The notes under the pieces are model-generated. The model did no database searches, was not told where the DNA came from, and was given only the letters and a program-made list of their open reading frames with translations. A program made the translations under genes and the position numbers. A stretch of 25,280 bases of DNA, taken from positions 1 through 25,280 of the IMG/VR virus record IMGVR_UViG_3300042448_000868, one strand, 5' to 3'. Position 1 is the stretch's first letter; each line of letters begins with the position of its first letter. Source of the stretch: a virus. Below, piece by piece: positions 8,010 through 15,804 of this stretch.

Positions 8010-9819
8010 TTTATCAAGTGTTCAACTACATTTAGTTGATAACGCTCAAAAAGCAACTGAGTTTCTTGCATGGCTAAGCGAACGCCGTCCGCATAACGCT
8101 CTTGCAGTAGACACTGAAACTGGTGAGCTCTCAGGCAACCCACGTACAGACGCTTTTTCTCCGTGGCATGGGCGCCTTCGTCTTGTGCAGGTTGGTGATG
8201 GCCAGCAGGGTTGGTCAATCCCATGGGACGAATGGAAAGGTGTCTTCTACGAAGGCATGGACAAGTTTGACGGCCCAATCATTTGTCATAACATTGCGTT
8301 TGAAGCCCGCTGGTTTGCTGTTCAATCTCGATGGGAATTGCCATGGCATCGCGCACACGACACAATGATTATGGCGCACATTATTGATCCGCTTGGTTCC
8401 GGCGCGTTAAAGCGTCTTGCTGCGTTGAATATTGACAGCCGCGCTGTTGCATTGCAAGACACACTTGATACTGAACTTGCTAAGAATGGTTGGACATGGG
8501 GAACTGTTCCTGTGAACTTTCAGCCGTATTGGTCATACGGCGCGCTTGACTGCGTGTTAACCACTCGCTTGTGGGAAATGTTCTACAAGAAGTGCGGACC
8601 CGATGGCCCATACAATCGCCCATACGAACTCGAGATGGCAACACGCAGGATCGTTACTCGCATGGAACTAAATGGCGCACGAGTAGATCTTGACTACTCG
8701 AGGAGAAAGTTTGACGAGCTATCCGCGTACACAGAATCTGTAAAAGTCTGGGCAAGACAGAAGTATGGCGGAACTTCAATTACAAGTAATCAACAACTTG
8801 TGCGTTTGTTTGAAAGTCTTGGTGCGGAGATTACAGACTTCACTCCTTCTGGTCAAAAGTCATGCACAAAAGATCAGCTCAAAAAACTTCTTCTTGCTGA
8901 GAACAAGGAAGTTGCAAACCTTGCCGATACTGTTCTCAAGCAGCGCAAGGCGGACAAGCTTGCCAACACGTACTTCTCTAACTTCTTGACTGAGTCTATT
9001 GACGGTGTTGTTCATCCGTCAGTTCGTACACTCGGTGCGCGAACATCTCGTATGTCTATTACAAACCCAGCACTTCAAACATTGCCTAAGGGTGATGATG
9101 TTGTGCGTCGCGCTTTCATTCCCAAGGATGAGAATCATGTCATTGTAACAAGTGACCTTGACCAGGTTGAGTTCCGCATGTTCGCAAGCTTGTCACAAGA
9201 TGAAAACCTTGTCAACATGTTTAACCTTGCTGACTCGACAGGGTCTGACCCATTCACTGAGATTGGTCGTGAAGTTTACAATGACCCGTCAATGTCAAAG
9301 TCTGACAAACGCCGTGGTCTTATCAAGAGTATGATTTACGGTCGCCTCTACGGTGCTGGAGTGGCTAAGCAGGCGCTTACCGCTGGTGTTCATGAGGTAC
9401 AAATGAAACAGACATCGGACGCATTCGATGGTCGTTTCCCTGGAATGTCACACTTCCAACGCCAAATTGAAGACATTGGTATGCGCCGATTCAAAGGCGA
9501 AGGTCAGGGCTACGTCTACACATGGACTGGTCGTCGCATTCCTTGCGATGATAACCGAGTATACACGCTGGTGAATTACCTAATTCAAGGTGGAGCAGCT
9601 GAGGTGTTCAAGAGCAACCTTGTAAAGCTTGATCAAGCAGATTTGACAGAGTTACTCATCGTGCCAGTGCATGACGAAATTGTTCTTAACGCGCCGCGTA
9701 AAGATGCTGAAGAAATCATGCGTACTGTCAAGGAATGTATGACAACAACCGAAGGCTGGGCAGTTCCGCTTACCTCTGGAGTCGATGGTCCAATGGAGAC
9801 CTGGGGAGATAAGTACTAA
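7996..9819 (+). CDS. polA: Family A DNA polymerase with 3'-5' exonuclease
   Basis: A protein of 607 residues, the phage DNA replicase. Exonuclease motifs: VDTETGEL (Asp39, Glu41), CHNIAFEARW (about 98-106) and YGALD (181-185). Polymerase motifs: A, SDLDQVEFRMFA with Asp387; B, RRGLIKSMIYGRLYG (439-453); C, VPVHDEIV with His559 and Asp560. There is no 5' nuclease domain, as usual for phage polymerases. Tyr448 in motif B aligns with E. coli Phe762; Tyr here is the T7-like state and has been linked in viral surveys to virulent lifestyles. Motif A has DLDQVEFR instead of the common DYSQIELR. AAGGA at 7986-7990 precedes the ATG. The stop overlaps the RuvC-like gene (TAATG). Confidence 0.95.
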   Translation: MSTTDLSSVQLHLVDNAQKATEFLAWLSERRPHNALAVDTETGELSGNPRTDAFSPWHGRLRLVQVGDGQQGWSIPWDEWKGVFYEGMDKFDGPIICHNIAFEARWFAVQSRWELPWHRAHDTMIMAHIIDPLGSGALKRLAALNIDSRAVALQDTLDTELAKNGWTWGTVPVNFQPYWSYGALDCVLTTRLWEMFYKKCGPDGPYNRPYELEMATRRIVTRMELNGARVDLDYSRRKFDELSAYTESVKVWARQKYGGTSITSNQQLVRLFESLGAEITDFTPSGQKSCTKDQLKKLLLAENKEVANLADTVLKQRKADKLANTYFSNFLTESIDGVVHPSVRTLGARTSRMSITNPALQTLPKGDDVVRRAFIPKDENHVIVTSDLDQVEFRMFASLSQDENLVNMFNLADSTGSDPFTEIGREVYNDPSMSKSDKRRGLIKSMIYGRLYGAGVAKQALTAGVHEVQMKQTSDAFDGRFPGMSHFQRQIEDIGMRRFKGEGQGYVYTWTGRRIPCDDNRVYTLVNYLIQGGAAEVFKSNLVKLDQADLTELLIVPVHDEIVLNAPRKDAEEIMRTVKECMTTTEGWAVPLTSGVDGPMETWGDKY

Positions 9820-10292
9820 TGAAGCGCATTATTCTTGCAGTTGATCCTGGCAAAGCCACTGGTATTTCGTGCTTTGGCTGGGACAGTAAGGCTGGCGAAG
9901 AGCCTCACATGATTATGGCGGGAGAGTATCAGCCCAATGAGTTTGCTGCTCCTATTCGTCAAATTATTGCAAGTGCTCAAGAAGAGCAAGTGCATATTGA
10001 GATTGTTTGCGAACGCTTTACAATTAACGCACAAACAGTTCGTAACACGCAGGCACCGTACTCTCTTGAACAGATTGGCGTTCTCAAGCAAATTATGCGT
10101 GACTACGGCATTGATGAAAACCTTTTAAAGTTTCAAAGCCCTGCTGATGCTAAGCGCATGTTCCCTAATGAAGGAATTAAGAAGCTTGGGTACTGGCATA
10201 AAGGTGGAGAAGGCCACGCTATTGATGCAATCCGCCATGGATTACTGCACCTAGCAAAAAATGGCTGGACACCTTTAAGGTTGCTACAATAA
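9819..10292 (+). CDS. RuvC-like Holliday-junction resolvase
   Basis: A protein of 157 residues with the RNase H fold order of RuvC: AVDPGKATGIS with Asp9, VCERFTI with Glu65, and a C-terminal GHAIDAIRHGLLHL with Asp136 and His140. These are the expected metal-binding acids of a resolvase that cuts four-way DNA junctions during replication and packaging. It is shorter than bacterial RuvC (about 170) but typical of phage versions. It is the last gene of the operon that starts at 5505 and is followed by a hairpin and a new promoter. Confidence 0.85.
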   Translation: MKRIILAVDPGKATGISCFGWDSKAGEEPHMIMAGEYQPNEFAAPIRQIIASAQEEQVHIEIVCERFTINAQTVRNTQAPYSLEQIGVLKQIMRDYGIDENLLKFQSPADAKRMFPNEGIKKLGYWHKGGEGHAIDAIRHGLLHLAKNGWTPLRLLQ

Positions 10293-10304
10293 AACTTCTA
10301 AAAG

Positions 10305-10349
10305 ATACTAAGAAAAAACTTCTGCAGTTGTAGTTTTTCTGCTTAGTAT
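10305..10349 (+). terminator. Hairpin between replication and recombination operons
   Basis: The left arm at 10305-10320 (ATACTAAGAAAAAACT) pairs with the right arm at 10332-10349 (AGTTTTTCTGCTTAGTAT), with a 2-base bulge and an 11-base loop. The stem is long but AT-rich and is not followed by a clear T-run, so it is not a textbook terminator. It sits just after the RuvC-like gene and just before a promoter, which fits termination or attenuation of read-through. Confidence 0.45.
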
Positions 10350-10350
10350 A

Positions 10351-10359
10351 TGGTATAGT
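10351..10359 (+). promoter_or_regulatory. Extended -10 promoter of the recombination operon
   Basis: TGGTATAGT, the TG extension plus a TATAGT hexamer, lies directly after the hairpin and 31 bases before ATG 10390. No -35 at standard spacing is evident. The following gene has a good ribosome binding site (GAGGT at 10381-10385). Confidence 0.55.
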
Positions 10360-10389
10360 GATACCCAACGGAACGACAAAGAGGTAAGA

Positions 10390-12189
10390 ATGCCGGTAAA
10401 CGTAGAGCTCAACGAGACAGGTGAGCACATCCGTATTGAAACGGAATGGCGTTATAAAGAACTGTGTAAGAGCATCCCTGGCGCGTCGTGGAATGCTAAG
10501 GATCAAGTTTGGCGTTTGCCGCTGAGCTGGGCGTCATGCTTGGCACTTCGTGCAGTGTTTAAGGCAGAACTCAACATTGGGCCACGACTTACCGAGTGGG
10601 CGTCAAACGAATTAGCATCGCGTGTTGCGCCAGCAAATGCCTTGCGAGATCTTGACGAGTACGTAGATGAAACTAACGAAGATCTTTTTCCACATCAGCG
10701 CGCTGGCGTTGCCTTCTTGTCTACTGCCCGTCGCGCTTTACTTGCTGATGAGCCTGGCCTTGGTAAGACCGCCCAAACAATTCGCACTCTTAGAACCATG
10801 TCTAGAACAGAGCAAGTCTTCCCTGCGTTAATTGCCTGCCCTAACACTCTTAAGAAAAACTGGAAGCGCGAGTTTGGCATGTGGTGGCCCGAGGCACGCG
10901 TTCAAGTTATTGGCGGTTCCGCTGGTCAGCGCCGCAAACAGTTTGATACTGAAGCTGACGTTTATGTCATCAACTGGGAATCCTTGCGCTCACACTCGAA
11001 GCTTGCATCCTATGGTTCTATCGCGTTGGCACGTTGTACAGACTGCGGTGGCCACGATGAAAGTGTCACTCAGAACCGCTGTGAAGTTCACAAACGGGAA
11101 CTGAATGAAATTGATTTCAAGGCCGTTGTGGCGGACGAGATTCACCGCTCAAAGGATCCTAAGTCTAAACAAACCCGGGCATTGTGGGCAGCAACTGGAG
11201 ATGCAGACATCCGTTTTGCTCTTACAGGTACGCCAATTGCTAACAACGTTCTTGACCTATGGTCAATCTTGCACTGGCTGTCTCCAGATGAATGGCCAAG
11301 CAAGACACGATGGATTGACCGCATGATCGACACGATGCTGAATGCATTTGGCGGCATGATGGTTATTGGCGTTAAGCCTCACATGAATGATGAGTTCTAC
11401 GCAACAATCAATCCTCGTATGCGCCGTATGCTCAAGGCTCGAGTACTTCCGTGGTTGCCACCAGTACTTAAGGAACGCCGCGATGTCGAGATGTCAACCA
11501 AGCAAAAGAAAGCCTACAAGCAAATGCTTGAGGTAATGATTGCTGAACTCGAGGACGGCACAGCTGTTGTTGCACCTAGCGCACTTACACAGACCACTCG
11601 CCTTCTTCAGTTTGCCAGTTCGTACGCTGAAATCGACATCGACGAGATTACTGGCGAAATGCGCACAGTATTGACTGAGCCTTCGTGTAAAGTTGATGCA
11701 CTCATGGATGACATTAAGAGCGGCGACTTTGGTGATGACTCTGTTGCTGTCTGTGCAGTATCGCGACAGCTCATTGAGTTGTTGAGTAAGGCGCTGACAG
11801 ATGCAAAGATTCCTCACGGTCTTATCACTGGCGCGCAGAATGAAGATGAGCGTCAGAAAGCCGTTGACGACTTTCAATCAGGCAAGATTAAGTGGATCTT
11901 GTTTACAGCCCAGGCAGGCGGTGTGGGCATCACATTGACAGCAGCTCGCCGCATGGTGATGCTTCAGCGTCCTTGGTCATTAGTTGACTACAAGCAAGCA
12001 CTTGACCGTGTGCACCGTATTGGCAGTGAAATCCATGACTCAATTGTGATTATGGATTATGTCACCGAGGGCACTATTGAAGAACGAGTTATCCAAGTAC
12101 TTGACAGCAAGGCTGACAACTTTGAAAACATCGTAAGAGACAAACATCAACTGTTGCGTATGCTTCAGGAAAGTAAAGAAACACTGTGA
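10390..12189 (+). CDS. SNF2-family DNA helicase/translocase
   Basis: A protein of 599 residues with all main SNF2 motifs. Walker A is LLADEPGLGKTAQT (GLGKT at 123-127). Walker B is a DEIH variant at 249-252. LTGTPIANN follows as motif III, and the second lobe has FTAQAGGVGITL and QALDRVHRIGS (motifs V and VI). The first 60 residues (WRYKELCKSIPGASW ... QVWRLPL) look like a HARP-type annealing domain as in SMARCAL1-like proteins. A cysteine-rich insert (CTDCGGHDES, then CEVH) between the Walker motifs may bind zinc. Phage SNF2 proteins remodel or anneal forks and recombination intermediates. It overlaps the next gene by GTGA and begins the recombination operon. Confidence 0.93.
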   Translation: MPVNVELNETGEHIRIETEWRYKELCKSIPGASWNAKDQVWRLPLSWASCLALRAVFKAELNIGPRLTEWASNELASRVAPANALRDLDEYVDETNEDLFPHQRAGVAFLSTARRALLADEPGLGKTAQTIRTLRTMSRTEQVFPALIACPNTLKKNWKREFGMWWPEARVQVIGGSAGQRRKQFDTEADVYVINWESLRSHSKLASYGSIALARCTDCGGHDESVTQNRCEVHKRELNEIDFKAVVADEIHRSKDPKSKQTRALWAATGDADIRFALTGTPIANNVLDLWSILHWLSPDEWPSKTRWIDRMIDTMLNAFGGMMVIGVKPHMNDEFYATINPRMRRMLKARVLPWLPPVLKERRDVEMSTKQKKAYKQMLEVMIAELEDGTAVVAPSALTQTTRLLQFASSYAEIDIDEITGEMRTVLTEPSCKVDALMDDIKSGDFGDDSVAVCAVSRQLIELLSKALTDAKIPHGLITGAQNEDERQKAVDDFQSGKIKWILFTAQAGGVGITLTAARRMVMLQRPWSLVDYKQALDRVHRIGSEIHDSIVIMDYVTEGTIEERVIQVLDSKADNFENIVRDKHQLLRMLQESKETL

Positions 12190-13145
12190 CCGACATTACT
12201 CCAGTAGAGATCTCACCGCGAGGTCCAATACGAATCTCTAACTCAGAGATTCAGACATTCAAAGACTGCCGACGCAAGTGGTGGCTTAGCTACTACCGTA
12301 GACTACAGCCAGCAACCCAAAGCTTTACAGGCGCACTTGCGCTTGGTTCTCGAGTGCACGAAGCATTGGACATGTACTACTCTAAGAACATCCCACTTCT
12401 CGATGCTCATGCACAGTTAGTAGAAACCGACAAGCAGCTTCTCCGTGAAAGCTTCCGTGACACCATGGATCTTGAAAGTGAAGCAGAGCTTGGGCGCATC
12501 ATGCTCGAGGGTTATCTTGAGTGGGTTGAAGAAAATGGCATTGATGCCGAGCTTGAAATGATCTCGACTGAAGAAATTATTTCCATGCCGATGTTTGATG
12601 GTGCCGTAGAACTTCAAGGTAAACTCGACATGCGTGTTCGCCGCAAGGGTGACGGTGTGCGTATGTTCCGTGACTTCAAAACAGTCGGTGGTTCATTCAC
12701 AGAGTTTGCAAGTCTTGCTCACATGAACGAGCAGATCCTTACTTATATGATTCTTGAAGCCGCGCAGAACAAAGAAGGTGAACGCTCGGAAGGTGGCATC
12801 TTTACGATGCTTAGAAAAGTAAAGCGTACAGCAAATGCTAAGCCACCTTTCTATGAGCAGATGGAAGTTCGCCATAACACGTTTGCACTGCGGGCTTTTT
12901 GGAATCGTCTGCATGGCGCAGTATCTGACATGATGAGTACTCGCAAGGCGCTTGATGAAGGCGCAGACGTAAACTTCGTTGCATATCCACGACCCAGCAG
13001 AGACTGTAAGTGGAAGTGCCAATTCTTCGCTGTTTGCCCATTGTTTGACGACGGCAGCGCCGCCGAACAAGCAATCAGCGAACTTTATGTGGTGGATGAT
13101 CCATACGCATATTACAAAACAACAGAGATGAAAGGAAATGAATGA
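12186..13145 (+). CDS. Cas4/RecB-like PD-(D/E)XK nuclease with probable Fe-S cluster
   Basis: A protein of 319 residues. The N-terminus ISNSEIQTFKDCRRKWWLSY is the standard opening of RecB/Cas4-type nucleases, with His58 in LGSRVHEAL. The catalytic residues are Asp148 (GKLDMRV) and Asp163-x-Lys165 (FRDFKT), followed by the QILTYMI helix. Cys28 plus Cys274, Cys278 and Cys284 (CKWKCQFFAVC) form the four-cysteine set that holds a 4Fe-4S cluster in Cas4 and AddB. It probably resects DNA ends for the neighbouring Sak4-like ATPase and ssDNA-binding protein. The start is GTG 12186, overlapping the helicase stop. Confidence 0.9.
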   Translation: MTDITPVEISPRGPIRISNSEIQTFKDCRRKWWLSYYRRLQPATQSFTGALALGSRVHEALDMYYSKNIPLLDAHAQLVETDKQLLRESFRDTMDLESEAELGRIMLEGYLEWVEENGIDAELEMISTEEIISMPMFDGAVELQGKLDMRVRRKGDGVRMFRDFKTVGGSFTEFASLAHMNEQILTYMILEAAQNKEGERSEGGIFTMLRKVKRTANAKPPFYEQMEVRHNTFALRAFWNRLHGAVSDMMSTRKALDEGADVNFVAYPRPSRDCKWKCQFFAVCPLFDDGSAAEQAISELYVVDDPYAYYKTTEMKGNE

Positions 13146-13146
13146 C

Positions 13147-13935
13147 ATGTCAGAAGTACAGCGTTCACTAACTATCATGGTCTATGGCGAGTCAAAGGTT
13201 GGTAAATCAACCTTCGCCGTCACAGCACCATATCCACGTCTCATGCTCGACGTTGAAGGCGGACACCGTTTCTTGCCTATCAACGTTAAGTATTGGGATC
13301 CACTTCGCGAGGAGCCGCCAGCAGCTGACGGAACTTGGGACACATGCGTTGTCAACGTCACAGACTACGACACCGTACTCAAGGCGTATCAGTGGTTGCA
13401 ACTTGGTAGACACCAATTCAAGTCATTGATTATTGACTCGGTGTCTGAGCTCCAGGTTAAATGCGTCGACAACATCGCGGGTAAGAACCAGATGCAAATG
13501 CAACAGTGGGGCGAGCTTCTTCGTCACATGGGCGCACTGCTTCGTGATCTTCGCGACTTAACGATGCACGCAACAAATCCTCTTGAGGCTGTAGTTCTTA
13601 CCGCAATGGCTCGTCAAAGCCAAGACGGCCGCTACCGCCCGTATCTTCAAGGTCAGCTTGCCATTCAAGCTCCATACTTCTACGACATCTTGGGCGCAAT
13701 CAGCGTTGAAGAGTTCCCAAATCCAGACCCGACACAGCCGCCATTCAAAGCGCGTCGTATGTACGTTGAGCGTACAGCACAGTACGAAGCCGGTGAACGT
13801 GTTCAAGGTCGCCTTGGAAAAATCGTAGAACAACAAGATCTCGGTGTCGAGCGCATGCTTGATATCGTGTTTGGCCCAAAGCCAGAAGCAAAAACCAAAA
13901 CAACAAAAACAGAAGGACATGGTGAACAATCATGA
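13147..13935 (+). CDS. Sak4-like RecA-fold ATPase (single-strand annealing/recombinase)
   Basis: A protein of 262 residues. Walker A GESKVGKST (about 14-22) and Walker B FKSLIIDSVSEL define a compact RecA-fold ATPase of the phage Sak4 group, which works with an ssDNA-binding protein in recombination. MLDVEGGHRFL after the P-loop is typical. The C-terminal tail is lysine- and threonine-rich (KPEAKTKTTKTEGHG). Start choice: ATG 13138 is also in frame, but the AAAGGA element at 13130-13135 is only 2 bases away from it and 11 from ATG 13147, so 13147 is slightly preferred. It is flanked by the nuclease and the DUF669-like protein, the usual Sak4 setting. Confidence 0.87.
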   Translation: MSEVQRSLTIMVYGESKVGKSTFAVTAPYPRLMLDVEGGHRFLPINVKYWDPLREEPPAADGTWDTCVVNVTDYDTVLKAYQWLQLGRHQFKSLIIDSVSELQVKCVDNIAGKNQMQMQQWGELLRHMGALLRDLRDLTMHATNPLEAVVLTAMARQSQDGRYRPYLQGQLAIQAPYFYDILGAISVEEFPNPDPTQPPFKARRMYVERTAQYEAGERVQGRLGKIVEQQDLGVERMLDIVFGPKPEAKTKTTKTEGHGEQS

Positions 13936-14510
13936 GCACACTTAACTGGGGAGACCTTGTCAAGGAAGCCGGCGATGTCGGCAGTTACGATCCACTGCCG
14001 GACGGCGACTACGACCTTACAGTCGTAGAAGCTACCGCAAAGGTATCGCAGTCAGGCAAAACAATGTTTGCTGTAAAGGCACAGGTTCAGACCGGTGCTC
14101 ACGCAAAGCGTCTTGTGTGGGACAACCTTGTTGTTTCAACTGACAACCCAACAGCACTCGGAATCTTCTTCCGCAAGATGAACGCACTTGGTCTTGGCCG
14201 CGAGTTTTTTGCAACAAGCCCAAGCAACGCTCAGATTGAGCAAGCACTTAAGGGTCGCTCGTTCCGTGCACAAATCGGTTCACGTACCTGGCAGGGTCAG
14301 AAGAAAAACGAAATCAAGGCGTACTACAGCGTTGTTGGTGCAACTGCCGCTCCTGCAGCTCCTGTTGCAGCAGCCGCGCCTGCACCTGCACCTGCACCAG
14401 CGCCTGCAGCCGCACCAGCGCCTGCAGCCGCACCAGTTGCAGAAGCACCAGCCGTAGCACCAGTTGCAGAAGCACCAGCTGCTGCAGCACCTCCAGCAGC
14501 GCCTTTCTGA
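13932..14510 (+). CDS. DUF669-like ssDNA-binding protein with Ala/Pro tail
   Basis: A protein of 192 residues. Residues 1-135 (LPDGDYDLTVVEATAK, SGKTMFAVKAQV, then RSFRAQIGSRTWQGQKKNEI) resemble DUF669-type phage proteins, which act as single-stranded DNA-binding partners of Sak4-like recombinases. From about residue 138 the protein is almost only Ala, Pro and Val, encoded by GCACCTGCA-like repeats at 14341-14505. The tail ends in PPAAPF. Bacterial SSB ends in an acidic tip finishing with PF; here PF is kept but the acids are absent. It overlaps the Sak4-like gene by 4 bases (ATGA), supporting joint function. Confidence 0.83.
   Translation: MSTLNWGDLVKEAGDVGSYDPLPDGDYDLTVVEATAKVSQSGKTMFAVKAQVQTGAHAKRLVWDNLVVSTDNPTALGIFFRKMNALGLGREFFATSPSNAQIEQALKGRSFRAQIGSRTWQGQKKNEIKAYYSVVGATAAPAAPVAAAAPAPAPAPAPAAAPAPAAAPVAEAPAVAPVAEAPAAAAPPAAPF
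14341..14508 (+). repeat. Low-complexity Ala-Pro coding repeat
   Basis: Imperfect tandem repetition of GCACCTGCA and CCAGCGCCTGCAGCC units codes for the C-terminal linker of the ssDNA-binding protein. GTTGCAGAAGCACCAG occurs twice, at 14427 and 14463. It creates long false reading frames on both strands. Repeat number is likely to vary between relatives. Confidence 0.8.
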
Positions 14511-14528
14511 TAAAGTAAAAAAGGCATC

Positions 14529-14594
14529 GTCTTGTGTGCCAGAGCTGTATCTTTTAGGGTATAGTTCTGGCACACTGGCACATCTACACAAGAC
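14529..14594. promoter_or_regulatory. Promoter nested in two overlapping inverted repeats
   Basis: A -10 hexamer TATAGT (14560-14565) lies 37 bases before ATG 14602, here without the TG extension. An outer perfect 9-bp inverted repeat (14529-14537 GTCTTGTGT with 14586-14594 ACACAAGAC) and an inner perfect 10-bp one (14534-14543 GTGTGCCAGA with 14566-14575 TCTGGCACAC) share left-arm bases. CTGGCACA is also tandemly duplicated (14567-14582), so the left arm has alternative partners. The arms could be an operator or an RNA switch. The 91-base gap holds no other feature. Confidence 0.5.
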
Positions 14595-14601
14595 AGGTTT
14601 T

Positions 14602-15804
14602 ATGCGAATCTTAATGACAGGTTTCACTGCGCTTCAGATTAACACTGAAAGACGCACAATTCAAAAGATCGACGTACCCGCTTCAATTGTAAAGGCACTT
14701 GAAGAATGCGGGCACGAAGTTGACTGGAGACGAGTTACTCCAGGCGAAGATTTATCTATGTACGACGTTGCATGGGTAAACCTCGCACCACTAAACTCAC
14801 TCAACGGGCGCCAAGGTGCAATGGGAGCACTGTATGTGCTAGGCTCTGGTGTCCCAGCCGTTGGGTTTTTTGACGACTGGCAATTTAGTTCTGTGTTTAA
14901 CGGCTGCCGTGCTTTAAAGAATCACCCAGAACTTCTTTATAAGTATCTTCTTACTGGGCAGCGCGGCGATGAAGGCGCAACATACTTTAGTTACGCAGAC
15001 GCTGAAGCTGCAGTTGAGCGTATTCGTTTGACTGACCCAGAAGGTGCTGCAAAGTGCGGCATCGGAAGATACTTTTTCAACGACACTGATGAAAACATCA
15101 AACAATACGAAGGCCAGCTCGTTGCAGCAGCTACCTCAGTGCTCGAAGAACGCTGGGCGCAGGGAATGATTCCAGCGTGCCCAATGTACTCGTTTGGAGA
15201 TCGTTCGCTTGTTCGTAAGCGTATGCCAGCAGTTATGTCTGGCATTGAGGCACTTGACCCAAGCTCAACCATTTACGACATTCTTGCTACATCTGAACCT
15301 AAGGATGCAAGTCTTAAGGAACGCAAGTGGGTGCTTGGCGCTTTAATGCCACATGATACTTGGCTTGAAAAGAAAAAGCCTGAGTGGCCAGTTGAAATTA
15401 TTGGTAGTCGCAAGCTGATTAAAAAGTTTGGCGGACAGCGTCTTGACAGTGAAGCAGACGTTCTTTCGTTCTACAATGACTACTGGGGTATTCTTTCGCC
15501 TCCGTACCCTCACGCGGGCTCTGGATGGTGGAGGAGCCGGTTTATGTATGCTGCTAGGGTTGGCTCAATTCTTGTAACTGATAAAGGCGAAGGAAACCCA
15601 CTCGGCAAGCCATATAAGCTTACGATTAAAGAAGTAGAAGCTATGAGCGATATCGAACTTGCTGAAGCCGCAAAGGCGCAAGGAGATGCTTTACGCCCTT
15701 ACATGCCAGACTACAGTTCTTTTGTTGAACACTGCAATCGCATTGTTCATCGAGCTCTCGCTGAAGACAAGGGTTTGAAGTTTAACCCAGACGGCACAAG
15801 GTAG
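14602..15804 (+). CDS. Glycosyltransferase-like protein, paralogue 1
   Basis: A protein of 400 residues counted from ATG 14602. A longer frame back to 14464 runs through the Ala/Pro repeat of the upstream gene and across the promoter, so it was not used. The N-terminus MRILMTGFTALQ followed by SIVKALEECGHEVDWRRV and YDVAWVNLAP is the Rossmann opening of a GT-B glycosyltransferase. A conserved C-terminal stretch reads ILSPPYPHAGSGWWRSRF. The next gene is a diverged copy. No membrane segment or secretion signal is present, so it is cytoplasmic. With a dCMP hydroxymethylase-like enzyme in the genome, transfer of sugar to modified DNA bases is an attractive role but is inferred; surface or other sugar transfer remains possible. 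Confidence 0.75.
   Translation: MRILMTGFTALQINTERRTIQKIDVPASIVKALEECGHEVDWRRVTPGEDLSMYDVAWVNLAPLNSLNGRQGAMGALYVLGSGVPAVGFFDDWQFSSVFNGCRALKNHPELLYKYLLTGQRGDEGATYFSYADAEAAVERIRLTDPEGAAKCGIGRYFFNDTDENIKQYEGQLVAAATSVLEERWAQGMIPACPMYSFGDRSLVRKRMPAVMSGIEALDPSSTIYDILATSEPKDASLKERKWVLGALMPHDTWLEKKKPEWPVEIIGSRKLIKKFGGQRLDSEADVLSFYNDYWGILSPPYPHAGSGWWRSRFMYAARVGSILVTDKGEGNPLGKPYKLTIKEVEAMSDIELAEAAKAQGDALRPYMPDYSSFVEHCNRIVHRALAEDKGLKFNPDGTR

Noticed and set aside
14464-14601. 46-residue N-terminal extension of glycosyltransferase-like paralogue 1
   Set aside because: It is a frame-shifted reading of the Ala/Pro repeat and crosses the promoter and inverted repeats; ATG 14602 begins a clean Rossmann strand.
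14280-14627. Minus-strand frames rich in Cys/Arg/Trp or Ala/Gly
   Set aside because: These are antisense readings of the Ala/Pro coding repeat with no ribosome binding site.
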